Source: GCA-2746795 sp964643965 (GTDB lineage: Bacteria; Chloroflexota; Anaerolineae; Promineifilales; Promineifilaceae). From it: 31,005 bases of DNA. The stretch's first letter is position 1; every line of letters starts with the position of its first letter. The notes below the pieces were generated by a model, which saw only the letters and a program-made list of their open reading frames with translations, was not told the DNA's origin and ran no database searches. The DNA lies in assembly GCA_964643965.1 (NCBI GenBank), contig CAZXVH010000059.1, positions 1 through 31,005 of the forward strand, read 5' to 3'. Positions 24,554 to 31,005 of this stretch are shown here, one piece after another. The position numbers and the translations under genes were made by a program.

Positions 24554-24910
24554 TTAAATCCATTCAAGGGCGCCCCTGCCCCAAGCGTAAACCAGGCCCA
24601 TTGTCAACAATACCACAAACAGGACCGTTTCAATGATGGCAAATAAGCCTAGCTGATCAAAAGCAACAGCAATAGGGAAGAGAAATACAGCTTCAATGTC
24701 GAAAATAACAAACACCAAAGCATAGATATAATATTGAACCTTAAACTGCACCCACGAGCTGCCCACAGTTTCGATACCACATTCGTACGTTTGCTGCTTT
24801 ATTAGGTTTGGCTTTTTAGGACCAAGCAGGTGGTTAAGGATGACAGGCGCCGCCGGGAAGATAGGCGACAGCACAATAAAAATAGCGATAAATTGCCATT
24901 CCTGTGACAC
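24554..24910 (-). CDS. nuoA: Complex I subunit A, GTG start
   Basis: Three-helix subunit next to NuoH, 118 residues with this start. The family signature is TYECGIETVGSSWVQFKVQYYI, with FVIFDIEAVFLFP following. I chose GTG at 24910 because a perfect AGGAGG sits seven bases upstream and the length matches the family. The ATG at 24964 has no ribosome site and lies in the predicted -10 box, so the 136-residue reading is probably wrong. First gene of the nuo operon. nuoB, C and D do not follow; nuoH does. Confidence 0.94.
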   Translation of the reverse strand: MSQEWQFIAIFIVLSPIFPAAPVILNHLLGPKKPNLIKQQTYECGIETVGSSWVQFKVQYYIYALVFVIFDIEAVFLFPIAVAFDQLGLFAIIETVLFVVLLTMGLVYAWGRGALEWI

Positions 24911-24963
24911 GTATGATCCTCCTGTACTCTCTGTTAAAATGGGAGATTGTGAAATCTGTCCCA

Positions 24964-24992
24964 TTTATAACACATGCTTTTGACATGGGCAA
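24964..24992 (-). promoter_or_regulatory. nuo operon promoter
   Basis: On the minus strand TTGCCC (24992-24987) and TATAAA (24969-24964) are separated by 17 bp. The start would be near 24957, leaving a leader of about 47 bases to the GTG at 24910. Confidence 0.6.
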
Positions 24993-25093
24993 AGCAAACC
25001 TTTATCTTGTGGGGTAATTCACAAACAAACAGCCATCCTTAAGAAAATAAACGAATTGGCTGGCAAAATTTCAGGAAAATCGTAACGCATTTT

Positions 25094-25107
25094 TCTCAAT
25101 TTTGAGA
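25094..25107. promoter_or_regulatory. Palindrome between divergent nuoA and response regulator
   Basis: TCTCAA-TT-TTGAGA is a perfect 6+6 inverted repeat, 24 bp upstream of the -35 of the response-regulator promoter and about 100 bp upstream of the nuo -35. It could be an operator for either side. The 25000-25130 stretch is otherwise AT-rich with nothing I can name. Confidence 0.35.
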
Positions 25108-25130
25108 TGCATTTGTAATGTATGGGGTAT

Positions 25131-25160
25131 TTGACGATAATCGATATACTTTCCTAAAAT
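25131..25160 (+). promoter_or_regulatory. Promoter of the response-regulator gene
   Basis: TTGACG (25131-25136), an 18-bp spacer, then TAAAAT (25155-25160); both close to the sigma-70 consensus. The leader to the ATG at 25233 would be about 65 bases. Confidence 0.55.
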
Positions 25161-25232
25161 CCGTATTATCATCTTATTGACTTTACTTGCACACTTTTTC
25201 AGGCAATCCCACTTTTGGGTCTGAGGCTATTT

Positions 25233-25946
25233 ATGCTGAATGAACCAGTTACAACCAAGAAAATTTTAGCAGTCGATGACAATACGTTTACCTTGCGCAT
25301 CGTGCAACATACATTGGAGCAAGCTGGCTATCAGGTGACAACGGCCGTTTCCGCCAAAGATGCGCTCAAAAATATCAACCGGCACGGCATCCCCCACCTG
25401 GCAATCGTAGACTTGCATATGCCTGTCATGAGCGGCTTTGAATTTTGTCGTGAAGTGCGTGAATTTAGCGACTTGCCCATCATCTTGCTAACGGCCGTCA
25501 ACAACGAAGAAACCATCATCGAAGGATTGGAACAATACGCCGAAGATTACATCCTCAAACCCTTTAATCCCAGCGAACTCGTGGCCCGCGTAAATCGGGT
25601 TCTCAGGCGCATGGGCGATTATACTTACACCCTCGACTCCAGCACACAGATTGACGATCATCTGCTCATCAACTTCCCCAACCGGGAAGCAGTTGTAGAT
25701 GAGCAGACCGTTTCCCTGACACCCATTGAGACCAAGCTGCTTTACATTCTGGTACGCAATGCCGGCCGCATCGTCACCACAGAATTTTTACTCAACCGAA
25801 TCTGGCCCCTGCAAGACGCCCAAGAAGACCGGCTTCACGTTCACATCCACCGGTTGCGCCGCAAAATAGAGGTGAACCCCAATGAGCCAGCCTACATTGT
25901 GGCCGAACGGGGTATAGGCTATCGATTTAACGCCGAACTGACATAA
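25233..25946 (+). CDS. OmpR/PhoB-family response regulator
   Basis: Two-component transcription regulator, 237 residues. Receiver domain: Asp15/Asp16 (AVDDN), phospho-acceptor Asp60 (IVDLHMP), Thr87 (LLTAV) and Lys109 (LKPFNP). C-terminal winged helix: LTPIETKLLYILVRNAGR, RLHVHIHRLRRKIE and VAERGIGYRF. The start at ATG 25233 has GAGG six bases before it; the TTG at 25215 is less likely. No sensor kinase is adjacent, so it is an orphan here. It is divergent from the nuo operon and might control it (inference only). Two palindrome sites of the ACGGCCGT type lie in the gene. Confidence 0.95.
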   Translation: MLNEPVTTKKILAVDDNTFTLRIVQHTLEQAGYQVTTAVSAKDALKNINRHGIPHLAIVDLHMPVMSGFEFCREVREFSDLPIILLTAVNNEETIIEGLEQYAEDYILKPFNPSELVARVNRVLRRMGDYTYTLDSSTQIDDHLLINFPNREAVVDEQTVSLTPIETKLLYILVRNAGRIVTTEFLLNRIWPLQDAQEDRLHVHIHRLRRKIEVNPNEPAYIVAERGIGYRFNAELT

Positions 25947-25948
25947 AA

Positions 25949-25976
25949 AAAACGCCAGCAGCGCTGCTGGCGTTTT
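25949..25976. terminator. Perfect-palindrome bidirectional terminator
   Basis: AAAACGCCAGCAGC and GCTGCTGGCGTTTT are exact 14-bp arms with A and T runs on the outside. It sits three bases after the response-regulator stop and 28 bases after the glutaredoxin gene end on the other strand, so it serves both convergent genes. Confidence 0.92.
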
Positions 25977-26004
25977 GTGATAAAACCCTTTCCTGGCAGG
26001 CGCA

Positions 26005-26265
26005 TCAATGCGCCATAACCATCCCCAATTTCAATGCCAACGCAGAATCAGGCGGCTCCACAAAAATGGCGCCATCCGTAAACACCACCGTGGGCACTAT
26101 CCGATGCCCATGATTCACCCGCTTCACAAACGCCAGCCCTGCTTCATCTTCATCTACATCAATTTCTGTATAATCGATCCCATTTTCATCGAAAAAGAAC
26201 TTGGTTCGATGACAATCTGGACACCAACTGGTACTATAAACGATTATCTTTTTATCTTCATCCAT
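26005..26265 (-). CDS. Glutaredoxin/mycoredoxin-like protein
   Basis: Thioredoxin-fold disulfide reductase, 86 residues. The active site is Cys15-Pro-Asp-Cys18 (SWCPDC) and the cis-proline loop is IVPTVVF (Pro58). The motif differs from the CPYC of classical glutaredoxins and resembles actinobacterial mycoredoxins and NrdH-like proteins. GAGGTGA precedes the ATG by seven bases. It is single and convergent with the response regulator. Confidence 0.9.
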   Translation of the reverse strand: MDEDKKIIVYSTSWCPDCHRTKFFFDENGIDYTEIDVDEDEAGLAFVKRVNHGHRIVPTVVFTDGAIFVEPPDSALALKLGMVMAH

Positions 26266-26376
26266 CGTTATGTCACCTCATTTTTAATCATTAAGAAAAC
26301 GGTCTATGGCATTTATCATAAGGTATCAGCCCAAGTTAACAAAATCGATAACGGTATGATTCACCAACGATTCACT

Positions 26377-26406
26377 TTGCTCTTTCAAGCGGTCTCAGAT
26401 TACAAT
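26377..26406 (+). promoter_or_regulatory. Weak promoter candidate before the sigma-factor gene
   Basis: TTGCTC (26377-26382), 18 bp, TACAAT (26401-26406). The -10 is good but the -35 is weak. No clear ECF-type promoter was recognised in the 222-bp gap 26266-26487, in which I see nothing else. Confidence 0.3.
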
Positions 26407-26487
26407 ATCCATGCAGCAAGAGAGAGAACATACCTGATAAACGCCTGAACATTTTACTTCCGACAAACAACGATCAGGGGAAAACGA

Positions 26488-27120
26488 GTGGTAAAACGCA
26501 CAAATGAACAGTGGCTCAACGAGCTAAGCCAAAGTGGCGCCGTTCGTGAAAACGCCCTCAACGATTTGCACCAAATTCTTCTGTCCGGCTTGCGGCGTGG
26601 TTTATTGGGCCAGATCAACACCAACGCCCCAGAGTTTGAAACACAGGCCGAAGATTTTGTGCAAGAGGCCGTGCTAAAAATTCTCGATAAACGGGATACC
26701 TTTGCCGGCCGCAGCCAGTTCACCACCTGGGCGCACAAAATCGCCGTCTCCGTGGCGCTCACAGAATTGCGCCGCAAACGATGGCAAGACAAATCATTAG
26801 ACGGCATTTTGACGACTGATCAGGGCGATTACACGCCCAGTTTCATTGCCGACAGCGCCCCCTCCCCGGAAAAAGCAGCCGAGCAGGCAGAGATGCTGGC
26901 GCAGGTGCAACATCTCATCAACGAAGGTCTCACGGATAAACAGAGAAAAGTCATAGAAACGGCCGTTATCCAGGGCAAATCCACCAATGAAGTCGCCCGC
27001 ATCATGGACATGAAACCAAACGCCGTCTATAAGCTGCTCCACGATGCCCGGCTGCGTCTCAAACAGGAGTTGGCGCAACAGGGATTGACGCCTACCGATG
27101 TCTTATCTGTCTTTGAATAA
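26488..27120 (+). CDS. ECF-type RNA polymerase sigma factor
   Basis: Alternative sigma factor, 210 residues. Region 2 spans about 50-105 (EDFVQEAVLKILDKRDTF, TTWAHKIAVSVALTELRRKR). Region 4 spans about 145-195 (LTDKQRKVIETAVIQGKSTN, then EVARIMDMKPNAVYKLLHDA). Starts with GTG at 26488, with AGGGGA seven bases upstream. The next gene is a zinc-binding anti-sigma, the usual partner. One AACGGCCGTT lies inside the region 4 helix-turn-helix. Confidence 0.93.
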   Translation: MVKRTNEQWLNELSQSGAVRENALNDLHQILLSGLRRGLLGQINTNAPEFETQAEDFVQEAVLKILDKRDTFAGRSQFTTWAHKIAVSVALTELRRKRWQDKSLDGILTTDQGDYTPSFIADSAPSPEKAAEQAEMLAQVQHLINEGLTDKQRKVIETAVIQGKSTNEVARIMDMKPNAVYKLLHDARLRLKQELAQQGLTPTDVLSVFE

Positions 27121-27166
27121 AGCCAGGTAAGAAGGCAAGCAGACAATTCGTCAAAGAAACAAAGCA

Positions 27167-27514
27167 ATGACAACTTTAATTGAGAAACTAAAATCGCTGC
27201 TTGAGCGGCGGAAAGAGACAGGACAAGATGAAGGCCAAACAGCGCCAGATAATACCCCCAACCACGACAGGCAAATGATAGACGCCGAGATTCTCAAAAA
27301 TCTGATGCTCATGCTGGATCATACTCACGAAGACATGTACAGTTGTGAAGAAACCTTTGCCTTGCTGGATGAATACGTGGAACTGATTATGAAAAACAAC
27401 GAAGAAGCCGCCACCGTGATGCCTTACGTCAAACGTCATTTAGAAAAATGCCCCGGCTGTTATGAGGCATTCGCTGCCTTGCGTCATATCCTGGAATCTG
27501 AAGCCACTGCTTAA
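27167..27514 (+). CDS. Zinc-finger anti-sigma factor (ZAS-like)
   Basis: Likely inhibitor of the upstream sigma factor, 115 residues, with no membrane helix. The zinc site appears as Cys60, then His91-x3-Cys95-x2-Cys98 (RHLEKCPGC), as in redox-sensing ZAS proteins. The N-terminal 40 residues are charged and probably disordered. A soluble ZAS suggests thiol stress as signal (inference). The 46-bp gap to the sigma gene shows no promoter. Confidence 0.8.
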   Translation: MTTLIEKLKSLLERRKETGQDEGQTAPDNTPNHDRQMIDAEILKNLMLMLDHTHEDMYSCEETFALLDEYVELIMKNNEEAATVMPYVKRHLEKCPGCYEAFAALRHILESEATA

Positions 27515-27520
27515 TGAACT

Positions 27521-27559
27521 GGAGCGCAAACAGCCTGGCAGACAGGTTGTCCGCGCTCC
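27521..27559 (+). other. Hairpin between anti-sigma and DUF427 genes
   Basis: GGAGCGC (27521-27527) pairs with GCGCTCC (27553-27559). Inside, CCTG pairs with CAGG around a short loop. There is no T-run after it, so it is a partial barrier or RNA processing element rather than a standard terminator. Confidence 0.4.
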
Positions 27560-27583
27560 CAAATTTAGAGGAGTGATCGATTT

Positions 27584-27868
27584 ATGAAAAAAGCAATTTG
27601 GAATGGCGTCGTCATCGCCGAAAGTGACCATACGGAAATGGTGGAAGGCAATCATTATTTCCCGCCTCACACCATCAAAAAAGAGTACTTCCAGACAAAC
27701 AATACGGAAACAGTCTGCCCCTGGAAAGGCACAGCCAATTACTATGATGTGGTGGTGGACGGCAAGGTGAATAAAGGCGCTGCCTGGTATTACGCTAACC
27801 CCAAACCGGCCGCCGCCAATATTAAAAACCATGTCGCCTTTTGGCGCGGCGTGGTGGTTGATTGGTAA
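27584..27868 (+). CDS. DUF427 domain protein
   Basis: A 94-residue protein that is the whole DUF427 domain, a small beta-rich fold of unknown role. The family marks are EGNHYFPP, CPWKGTANYYDVVVDGK and AAWYYANPKPAA. AGAGGAG precedes the ATG. It is 20 bases upstream of glk and probably cotranscribed with it. No function is claimed. Confidence 0.88.
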   Translation: MKKAIWNGVVIAESDHTEMVEGNHYFPPHTIKKEYFQTNNTETVCPWKGTANYYDVVVDGKVNKGAAWYYANPKPAAANIKNHVAFWRGVVVDW

Positions 27869-27888
27869 AATAAAACAAAGGATAAATT

Positions 27889-28869
27889 ATGTTACTCGCA
27901 GGCGACATTGGAGGCACCAAAACGGCCGTTGCTCTCTTCTCGACCGAATCAGACACACTCCAACCAGAAGTAGAACTCACCTTCCAAAATCGGAATTACG
28001 ATTCGCTCGAAGCCGTCATTTACGAATTCATGCGGGCGCATCCGAAATCGATCACCAGCGCCAGCTTTGGCGTGGCCGGACCGGTAGTCAAAGGACGGGC
28101 CAATATCACCAATCTGCCCTGGGTGATTGATCAAACTGCCATCCAAAAAGCATTTGATTTTCCCCAGGTGCATTTGCTAAATGATTTGGAAGCTATCGCC
28201 AGCGCCGTACCCCATTTGACCGATGAAGATATAGAAACGTTAAACCCCGGCGTGGTAGAGCCACAAGGCGCCATCGCCGTCATTGCCCCCGGCACCGGTT
28301 TGGGCGAGGCGTTTTTGGTGTGGAATGGCGAACGGTACCAGGCGCACCCTTCTGAGGGCGGCCACGTTTCTTTTGGCCCCACCAACCAGGAACAAGTGGA
28401 ACTGCTGCTCTACATGCTGAAAAAGTTCGAGCATGTCAGCGTGGAACGAGTCTGTTCCGGCAGCGGCATCCCCAATATTTATGCCTGCATCAAAGAGAAC
28501 GGCCGTTTCCCAGAACCGGAATGGCTGCAAAAAGAATTGGCCGAAGCCGTTGACGCTACGCCCGTCATCGTCCAGGCTGCTATCAAACATCAAACACCCA
28601 TCTGCGCCGCCACACTCCATCTGTTTCTCGATATTTTGGCCGACGAAGCCAGTAACCTGGCCCTGAAAGTGCTTTCCACCGGCGGCGTTTATTTGGGCGG
28701 CGGCATTCCACCGCGCATTCTATCTGAGCTGCAAAAACCTCGCTTCATGCAAGTATTCAGCAGCAAAGGGCGCTTTTCTGACCTCATGCATCAGATGCCG
28801 GTGCATGTTATTCGCAACGCTAAAACAGCGTTGTATGGCGCGGCCCATTTTGCTTTTGAACACGAGTAG
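27889..28869 (+). CDS. glk: Glucokinase (Glk family)
   Basis: Phosphorylates glucose with ATP to glucose 6-phosphate. At 326 residues it matches the proteobacterial Glk type rather than the ROK family. The phosphate loop is GDIGGTKTAVALF at the N terminus, with an AACGGCCGTT copy in it. The catalytic Asp99 is in LLNDLEAIA. Also seen are APGTGLGEAFLV and SEGGHVSFGP. AAAGGA precedes the ATG. With pgl downstream it feeds the oxidative pentose phosphate or Entner-Doudoroff route. Confidence 0.94.
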   Translation: MLLAGDIGGTKTAVALFSTESDTLQPEVELTFQNRNYDSLEAVIYEFMRAHPKSITSASFGVAGPVVKGRANITNLPWVIDQTAIQKAFDFPQVHLLNDLEAIASAVPHLTDEDIETLNPGVVEPQGAIAVIAPGTGLGEAFLVWNGERYQAHPSEGGHVSFGPTNQEQVELLLYMLKKFEHVSVERVCSGSGIPNIYACIKENGRFPEPEWLQKELAEAVDATPVIVQAAIKHQTPICAATLHLFLDILADEASNLALKVLSTGGVYLGGGIPPRILSELQKPRFMQVFSSKGRFSDLMHQMPVHVIRNAKTALYGAAHFAFEHE

Positions 28870-28870
28870 G

Positions 28871-28902
28871 GATTGCGGATTGCGGATTGCGGATTGCGGA
28901 TT
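28871..28902. repeat. Heptamer tandem repeat (GATTGCG)4
   Basis: Four perfect GATTGCG units and a GATT remainder. It begins one base after the glk stop codon. This is a second heptamer family, unlike the CACTG type. Confidence 0.95.
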
Positions 28903-28933
28903 TGTTTTATTAGTGGGTTAAAAATGGTGAGGA

Positions 28934-29674
28934 ATGAGTAAACAAAAGGTTCGAGTTTTTCAGGATTTTGAGGCTTTAACCAGAGCCGCGGCAGAATTAT
29001 TTGTGGCGACAGCACAGGAGGCAGTGGCAGAAAACGGCCGTTTCCTCACAGCCCTCTCCGGCGGTGGCACACCTCAGGCGCTCTTCCATCTGTTGGCTTC
29101 CCCCGCCTATGCCGCCCAAATTGATTGGGCGCGTACCCATGTTTTCTGGGGCGATGAACGGCTGGTTCCGCCAGACGATCCCGGCAGCAACTACAAAATG
29201 GCCTATGACGCCCTGCTGGCCCACGTCCCCTTGCCGCCAGAGAATATCCACCGGGCAGAGGGTGAATTGGAGGCAGAAACGGCCGTTACCCGTTACACGC
29301 AAGAGCTGGCGCAAATGGCTCCACCTGGGCAAGCTTTCCCGGCATTTGATCTGGCGCTCATGGGACTGGGCAGCGACGGTCACACCGCCTCCCTTTTTCC
29401 TGGCCCCATCTCCTCTGCTGAAAGAACCCAACCGGTGATGGCGGTCATGGCGGATTATGACGGCCGTCCCGCCCAACGCCTCACTCTCACCCCGCTCGTC
29501 TTCAACGCCGCCCGTCGCCTCGTCTTTCTGGTGACAGGCGCAAAAAAAGCGGCCGCTTTGGCCGCCATCCTCACTCACCAAGACACCCCCGAAACCTGGC
29601 CCGCCCAACGCCTCCAGCCCACAAATGGAACTGTCACCTGGCTGGTGGATGAGGCGGCATATGGTGAACAGTGA
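28934..29674 (+). CDS. pgl: 6-phosphogluconolactonase
   Basis: Hydrolyses 6-phosphogluconolactone to 6-phosphogluconate in the pentose phosphate path. 246 residues of the DevB/NagB-like family: ALSGGGTPQALFHLL, FWGDERLVPPDDPGSNY, and the conserved MGLGSDGHTASLFPG. GAGG lies only one base before the ATG, closer than normal, and no better start is seen. The last codons (GEQ, stop) are encoded by the heptamer array that begins at 29664. Two AACGGCCGTT copies lie in it. Confidence 0.95.
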   Translation: MSKQKVRVFQDFEALTRAAAELFVATAQEAVAENGRFLTALSGGGTPQALFHLLASPAYAAQIDWARTHVFWGDERLVPPDDPGSNYKMAYDALLAHVPLPPENIHRAEGELEAETAVTRYTQELAQMAPPGQAFPAFDLALMGLGSDGHTASLFPGPISSAERTQPVMAVMADYDGRPAQRLTLTPLVFNAARRLVFLVTGAKKAAALAAILTHQDTPETWPAQRLQPTNGTVTWLVDEAAYGEQ

Positions 29675-29712
29675 ACAGTTTACAGTGAACGGTGTACAGT
29701 TTACTGTTCACT
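29664..29712. repeat. Seven-unit heptamer array that forms a hairpin
   Basis: Units: GTGAACA, GTGAACA, GTTTACA, GTGAACG, GTGTACA, GTTTACT, GTTCACT. The ends (29664-29679 and 29696-29711) pair over 16 bp with two mismatches. The stop codons of the two convergent genes pgl (29672-29674) and sbcD-like (29701-29703) are both inside. It may act as the terminator for both, but has no T-run. Confidence 0.85.
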
Positions 29713-30939
29713 TTCCCCCAATACCTCACCAGCTAACGCCTGCATAACGGCCGTTTCCGCCGCATCCAGGCCAATCGTTTGCCAATAAGTATGGAGCAGT
29801 TCCTCCGGCGTTAGCTGCTCCACCGCCAGGGTGTCCCCCAGGCGAGAACGCTTTTCGATTTGGCGGTGCTTTTGAATTTGTATGCTCAACGCCTCCGCAA
29901 AATGCGCCTGAATGGCCGGCTCATCCAGCATCGTTTCCCAATCGCGGGGATACGTCAGCTGCACCCGGCACACCGCGCCCGCCACCCGCTCCCGGGTTGG
30001 CAGCTGCATCATGATGTCGGCCATAAAAGTGTCAGCGTCGGCCGTGTCTATTTTCATGTCTAAAAAGCGGCGCGTTTTCAGGGGCATAAACTGCCATTCG
30101 GTGTGGCCCCGGCTTATCTCCGCCAGGACAAAGCCTTTGCGCTCATTCACCTCGCCAAAATCGATGCGCTCAATGGAGCCGGGATAGACAATGGGGGGAT
30201 GGGTATCTTTGGCGGAGAGCACCTGGTGTTTGTGGATATGGCCCAGCGCCACATAATCCAACCGTTTATCACGCACGATAGCCCCGCCCAACACCAATTC
30301 ATTGCCCAGCATCACCGCTCGTTCACTGCCAAAGACCGCCCCCTGCACGCTGGTGTGCGCCGTCAAAATCAGTGGCACATCCCGGTCTGCCTGCTCGATG
30401 AGCGTATTAACCCGTTCGCCCACCAGATTTTCCGCCTCTGCAAAAATCGCTTCCCGCGACAAATCTTCGGCCACATCCATGGCCGCCAGACGGCTGTAAG
30501 AGACCCAGGGCACGGTAATGATCTGCACCGGCACACCCAACTCCGCCGCCCCAAAAAACCGGATGGCGTCGGCCACGTGGATATGAGGCACGGCCAATGT
30601 TTTGAACTCTTGTAGGGTATGCGCCCGGCCGGTCGCCGGGGAGACATCATGGTTGCCCACCAGCAGCAAGGTGGGAATGCCCGCCTGGGAGAGGCGCATC
30701 ATGCGCTTGCCCCATTCGCGCTGGAAGGTGGGCTGGGGATTGCGGTCTTTGTAAGCATCCCCGGCAAACAAGACGAGATCCACTTTTTCAGAAACGGCCG
30801 TTTCCACAATCTGGTCCAGCGCCTTCAAAAAATCCATCACCCGCACCGGCAGCAAACTATCCGGGTCGTGACGGCCGTAATTGGCAATATCAATATGCGC
30901 ATCCGCAAAATGCAAAACCCGCACAGGCTTATTCAACAT
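29701..30939 (-). CDS. sbcD: SbcD/Mre11-like DNA repair nuclease
   Basis: Metallophosphoesterase nuclease subunit, 412 residues. Metal-binding motifs: Asp13 and His15 (FADAHID), Asp61 (GDAYKDRNP), Asn96-His97-Asp98 (VGNHD), His195 (TAHTS), His234 and His236 (GHIHKHQ). These fit the exonuclease SbcD/Mre11 family, which works with the ATPase SbcC on double-strand ends and hairpins. No sbcC is in the window; upstream lies beyond the right edge. GAGG lies seven bases before the ATG at 30939. Its last codons (ESEQ, stop) come from the heptamer array. Two AACGGCCGTT copies occur. Confidence 0.9.
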   Translation of the reverse strand: MLNKPVRVLHFADAHIDIANYGRHDPDSLLPVRVMDFLKALDQIVETAVSEKVDLVLFAGDAYKDRNPQPTFQREWGKRMMRLSQAGIPTLLLVGNHDVSPATGRAHTLQEFKTLAVPHIHVADAIRFFGAAELGVPVQIITVPWVSYSRLAAMDVAEDLSREAIFAEAENLVGERVNTLIEQADRDVPLILTAHTSVQGAVFGSERAVMLGNELVLGGAIVRDKRLDYVALGHIHKHQVLSAKDTHPPIVYPGSIERIDFGEVNERKGFVLAEISRGHTEWQFMPLKTRRFLDMKIDTADADTFMADIMMQLPTRERVAGAVCRVQLTYPRDWETMLDEPAIQAHFAEALSIQIQKHRQIEKRSRLGDTLAVEQLTPEELLHTYWQTIGLDAAETAVMQALAGEVLGESEQ

Positions 30940-30978
30940 TCAATACCTCGCTTTCATGATACGTGAACCATAACCGCT

Positions 30979-31005
30979 CACTGTCCACTGTCCACTGTCC
31001 ACTGT
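30979..31005. repeat. Heptamer tandem repeat (CACTGTC), cut by window end
   Basis: CACTGTC three times and then CACTGT at the last base, so the array continues outside the window. Its reverse complement (GACAGTG) matches the array at 1-38. It lies upstream of the sbcD-like gene. Confidence 0.93.

Larger units (their letters stand above)
1110..30802. repeat. Dispersed palindrome AACGGCCGTT, 28 exact copies
   Basis: I counted 28 exact copies by eye, starting at 1110, 2123, 2806, 3799, 3925, 5160, 5439, 5634, 6443, 8698, 8862, 12025, 12112, 12515, 17625, 18126, 18375, 19121, 21970, 22847, 25340, 26958, 27921, 28498, 29033, 29278, 29746 and 30793. About eight more sites keep the inner ACGGCCGT. 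Chance expectation for one 10-mer in 31 kb is about 0.03. All but the 12515 copy are inside genes. 22 are read as Thr-Ala-Val, four as Asn-Gly-Arg and one (2123) across Arg-Pro, so selection is on DNA rather than on one peptide. No copy falls in 8872-12024 or 12525-17624. The closest known analogue is HIP1 of cyanobacteria. The function is unknown. Confidence 0.95.

Noticed and set aside
24911..24964. Longer NuoA starting at ATG 24964
   Set aside because: The ATG lies in the predicted -10 box and has no ribosome site, while GTG at 24910 has a perfect AGGAGG and gives the family length.
1..31005. tRNA, rRNA, transposase or phage genes
   Set aside because: None was recognised on either strand; the repeats are not flanked by mobile-element genes.

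Overview
This 31 kb window looks like a chromosomal piece of a bacterium devoted to membrane energy conservation. The gene set and the style of the intergenic DNA suggest Chloroflexota (Anaerolineae or a relative). The clues are a split complex I operon with two nuoM genes, a detached Fo ATP synthase operon, a group 4 [NiFe] hydrogenase, and short heptamer tandem repeats in the gaps. That placement is inference; there is no rRNA here to test it.

Layout. 1-3306: methionine aminopeptidase (map, minus) and polyphosphate kinase (ppk, plus), divergent. 3467-12169 (plus): a complete membrane-bound group 4 [NiFe] hydrogenase operon. It encodes an MbhD/E-like protein, NuoK-, NuoL-, NuoM/N-, NuoA-, NuoB-, NuoC-, NuoD-, NuoH- and NuoI-like subunits, and a HycI-type maturation endopeptidase. 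The large subunit keeps both CxxC nickel motifs and a 31-residue cleavable tail, so it should be a real hydrogenase. 12273-12416: a 47-residue membrane protein missed by length cut-offs, then a bidirectional terminator. 15159-12585 (minus): atpI/Z-like, atpB, atpE, and an atpF whose C terminus is a delta-type domain; no F1 catalytic genes follow. 24910-15237 (minus): nuoA-H-J-K-L-M-M-N. The peripheral-arm genes nuoB-G and nuoI are absent. 25233-31005: an OmpR-family response regulator, glutaredoxin-like protein, ECF sigma factor with zinc-finger anti-sigma, DUF427 protein, glucokinase, 6-phosphogluconolactonase and an SbcD-like nuclease.

How it fits together. Hydrogenase and complex I would both build ion-motive force, Fo would use it, glk and pgl feed the oxidative pentose phosphate pathway, and Ppk links ATP to polyphosphate. 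The second NuoM comes with about 25 extra residues in the NuoL lateral helix, as expected for a complex I with an added pump.

The strongest unexplained signal is at DNA level. The perfect palindrome AACGGCCGTT occurs 28 times by hand count, about one per 1.1 kb against about 0.03 expected by chance. It lies in all three reading frames and on genes of both strands, like the HIP1 palindrome of cyanobacteria. A second layer is a set of degenerate 7-bp (once 8-bp) tandem repeats in the gaps, several starting at or containing stop codons.
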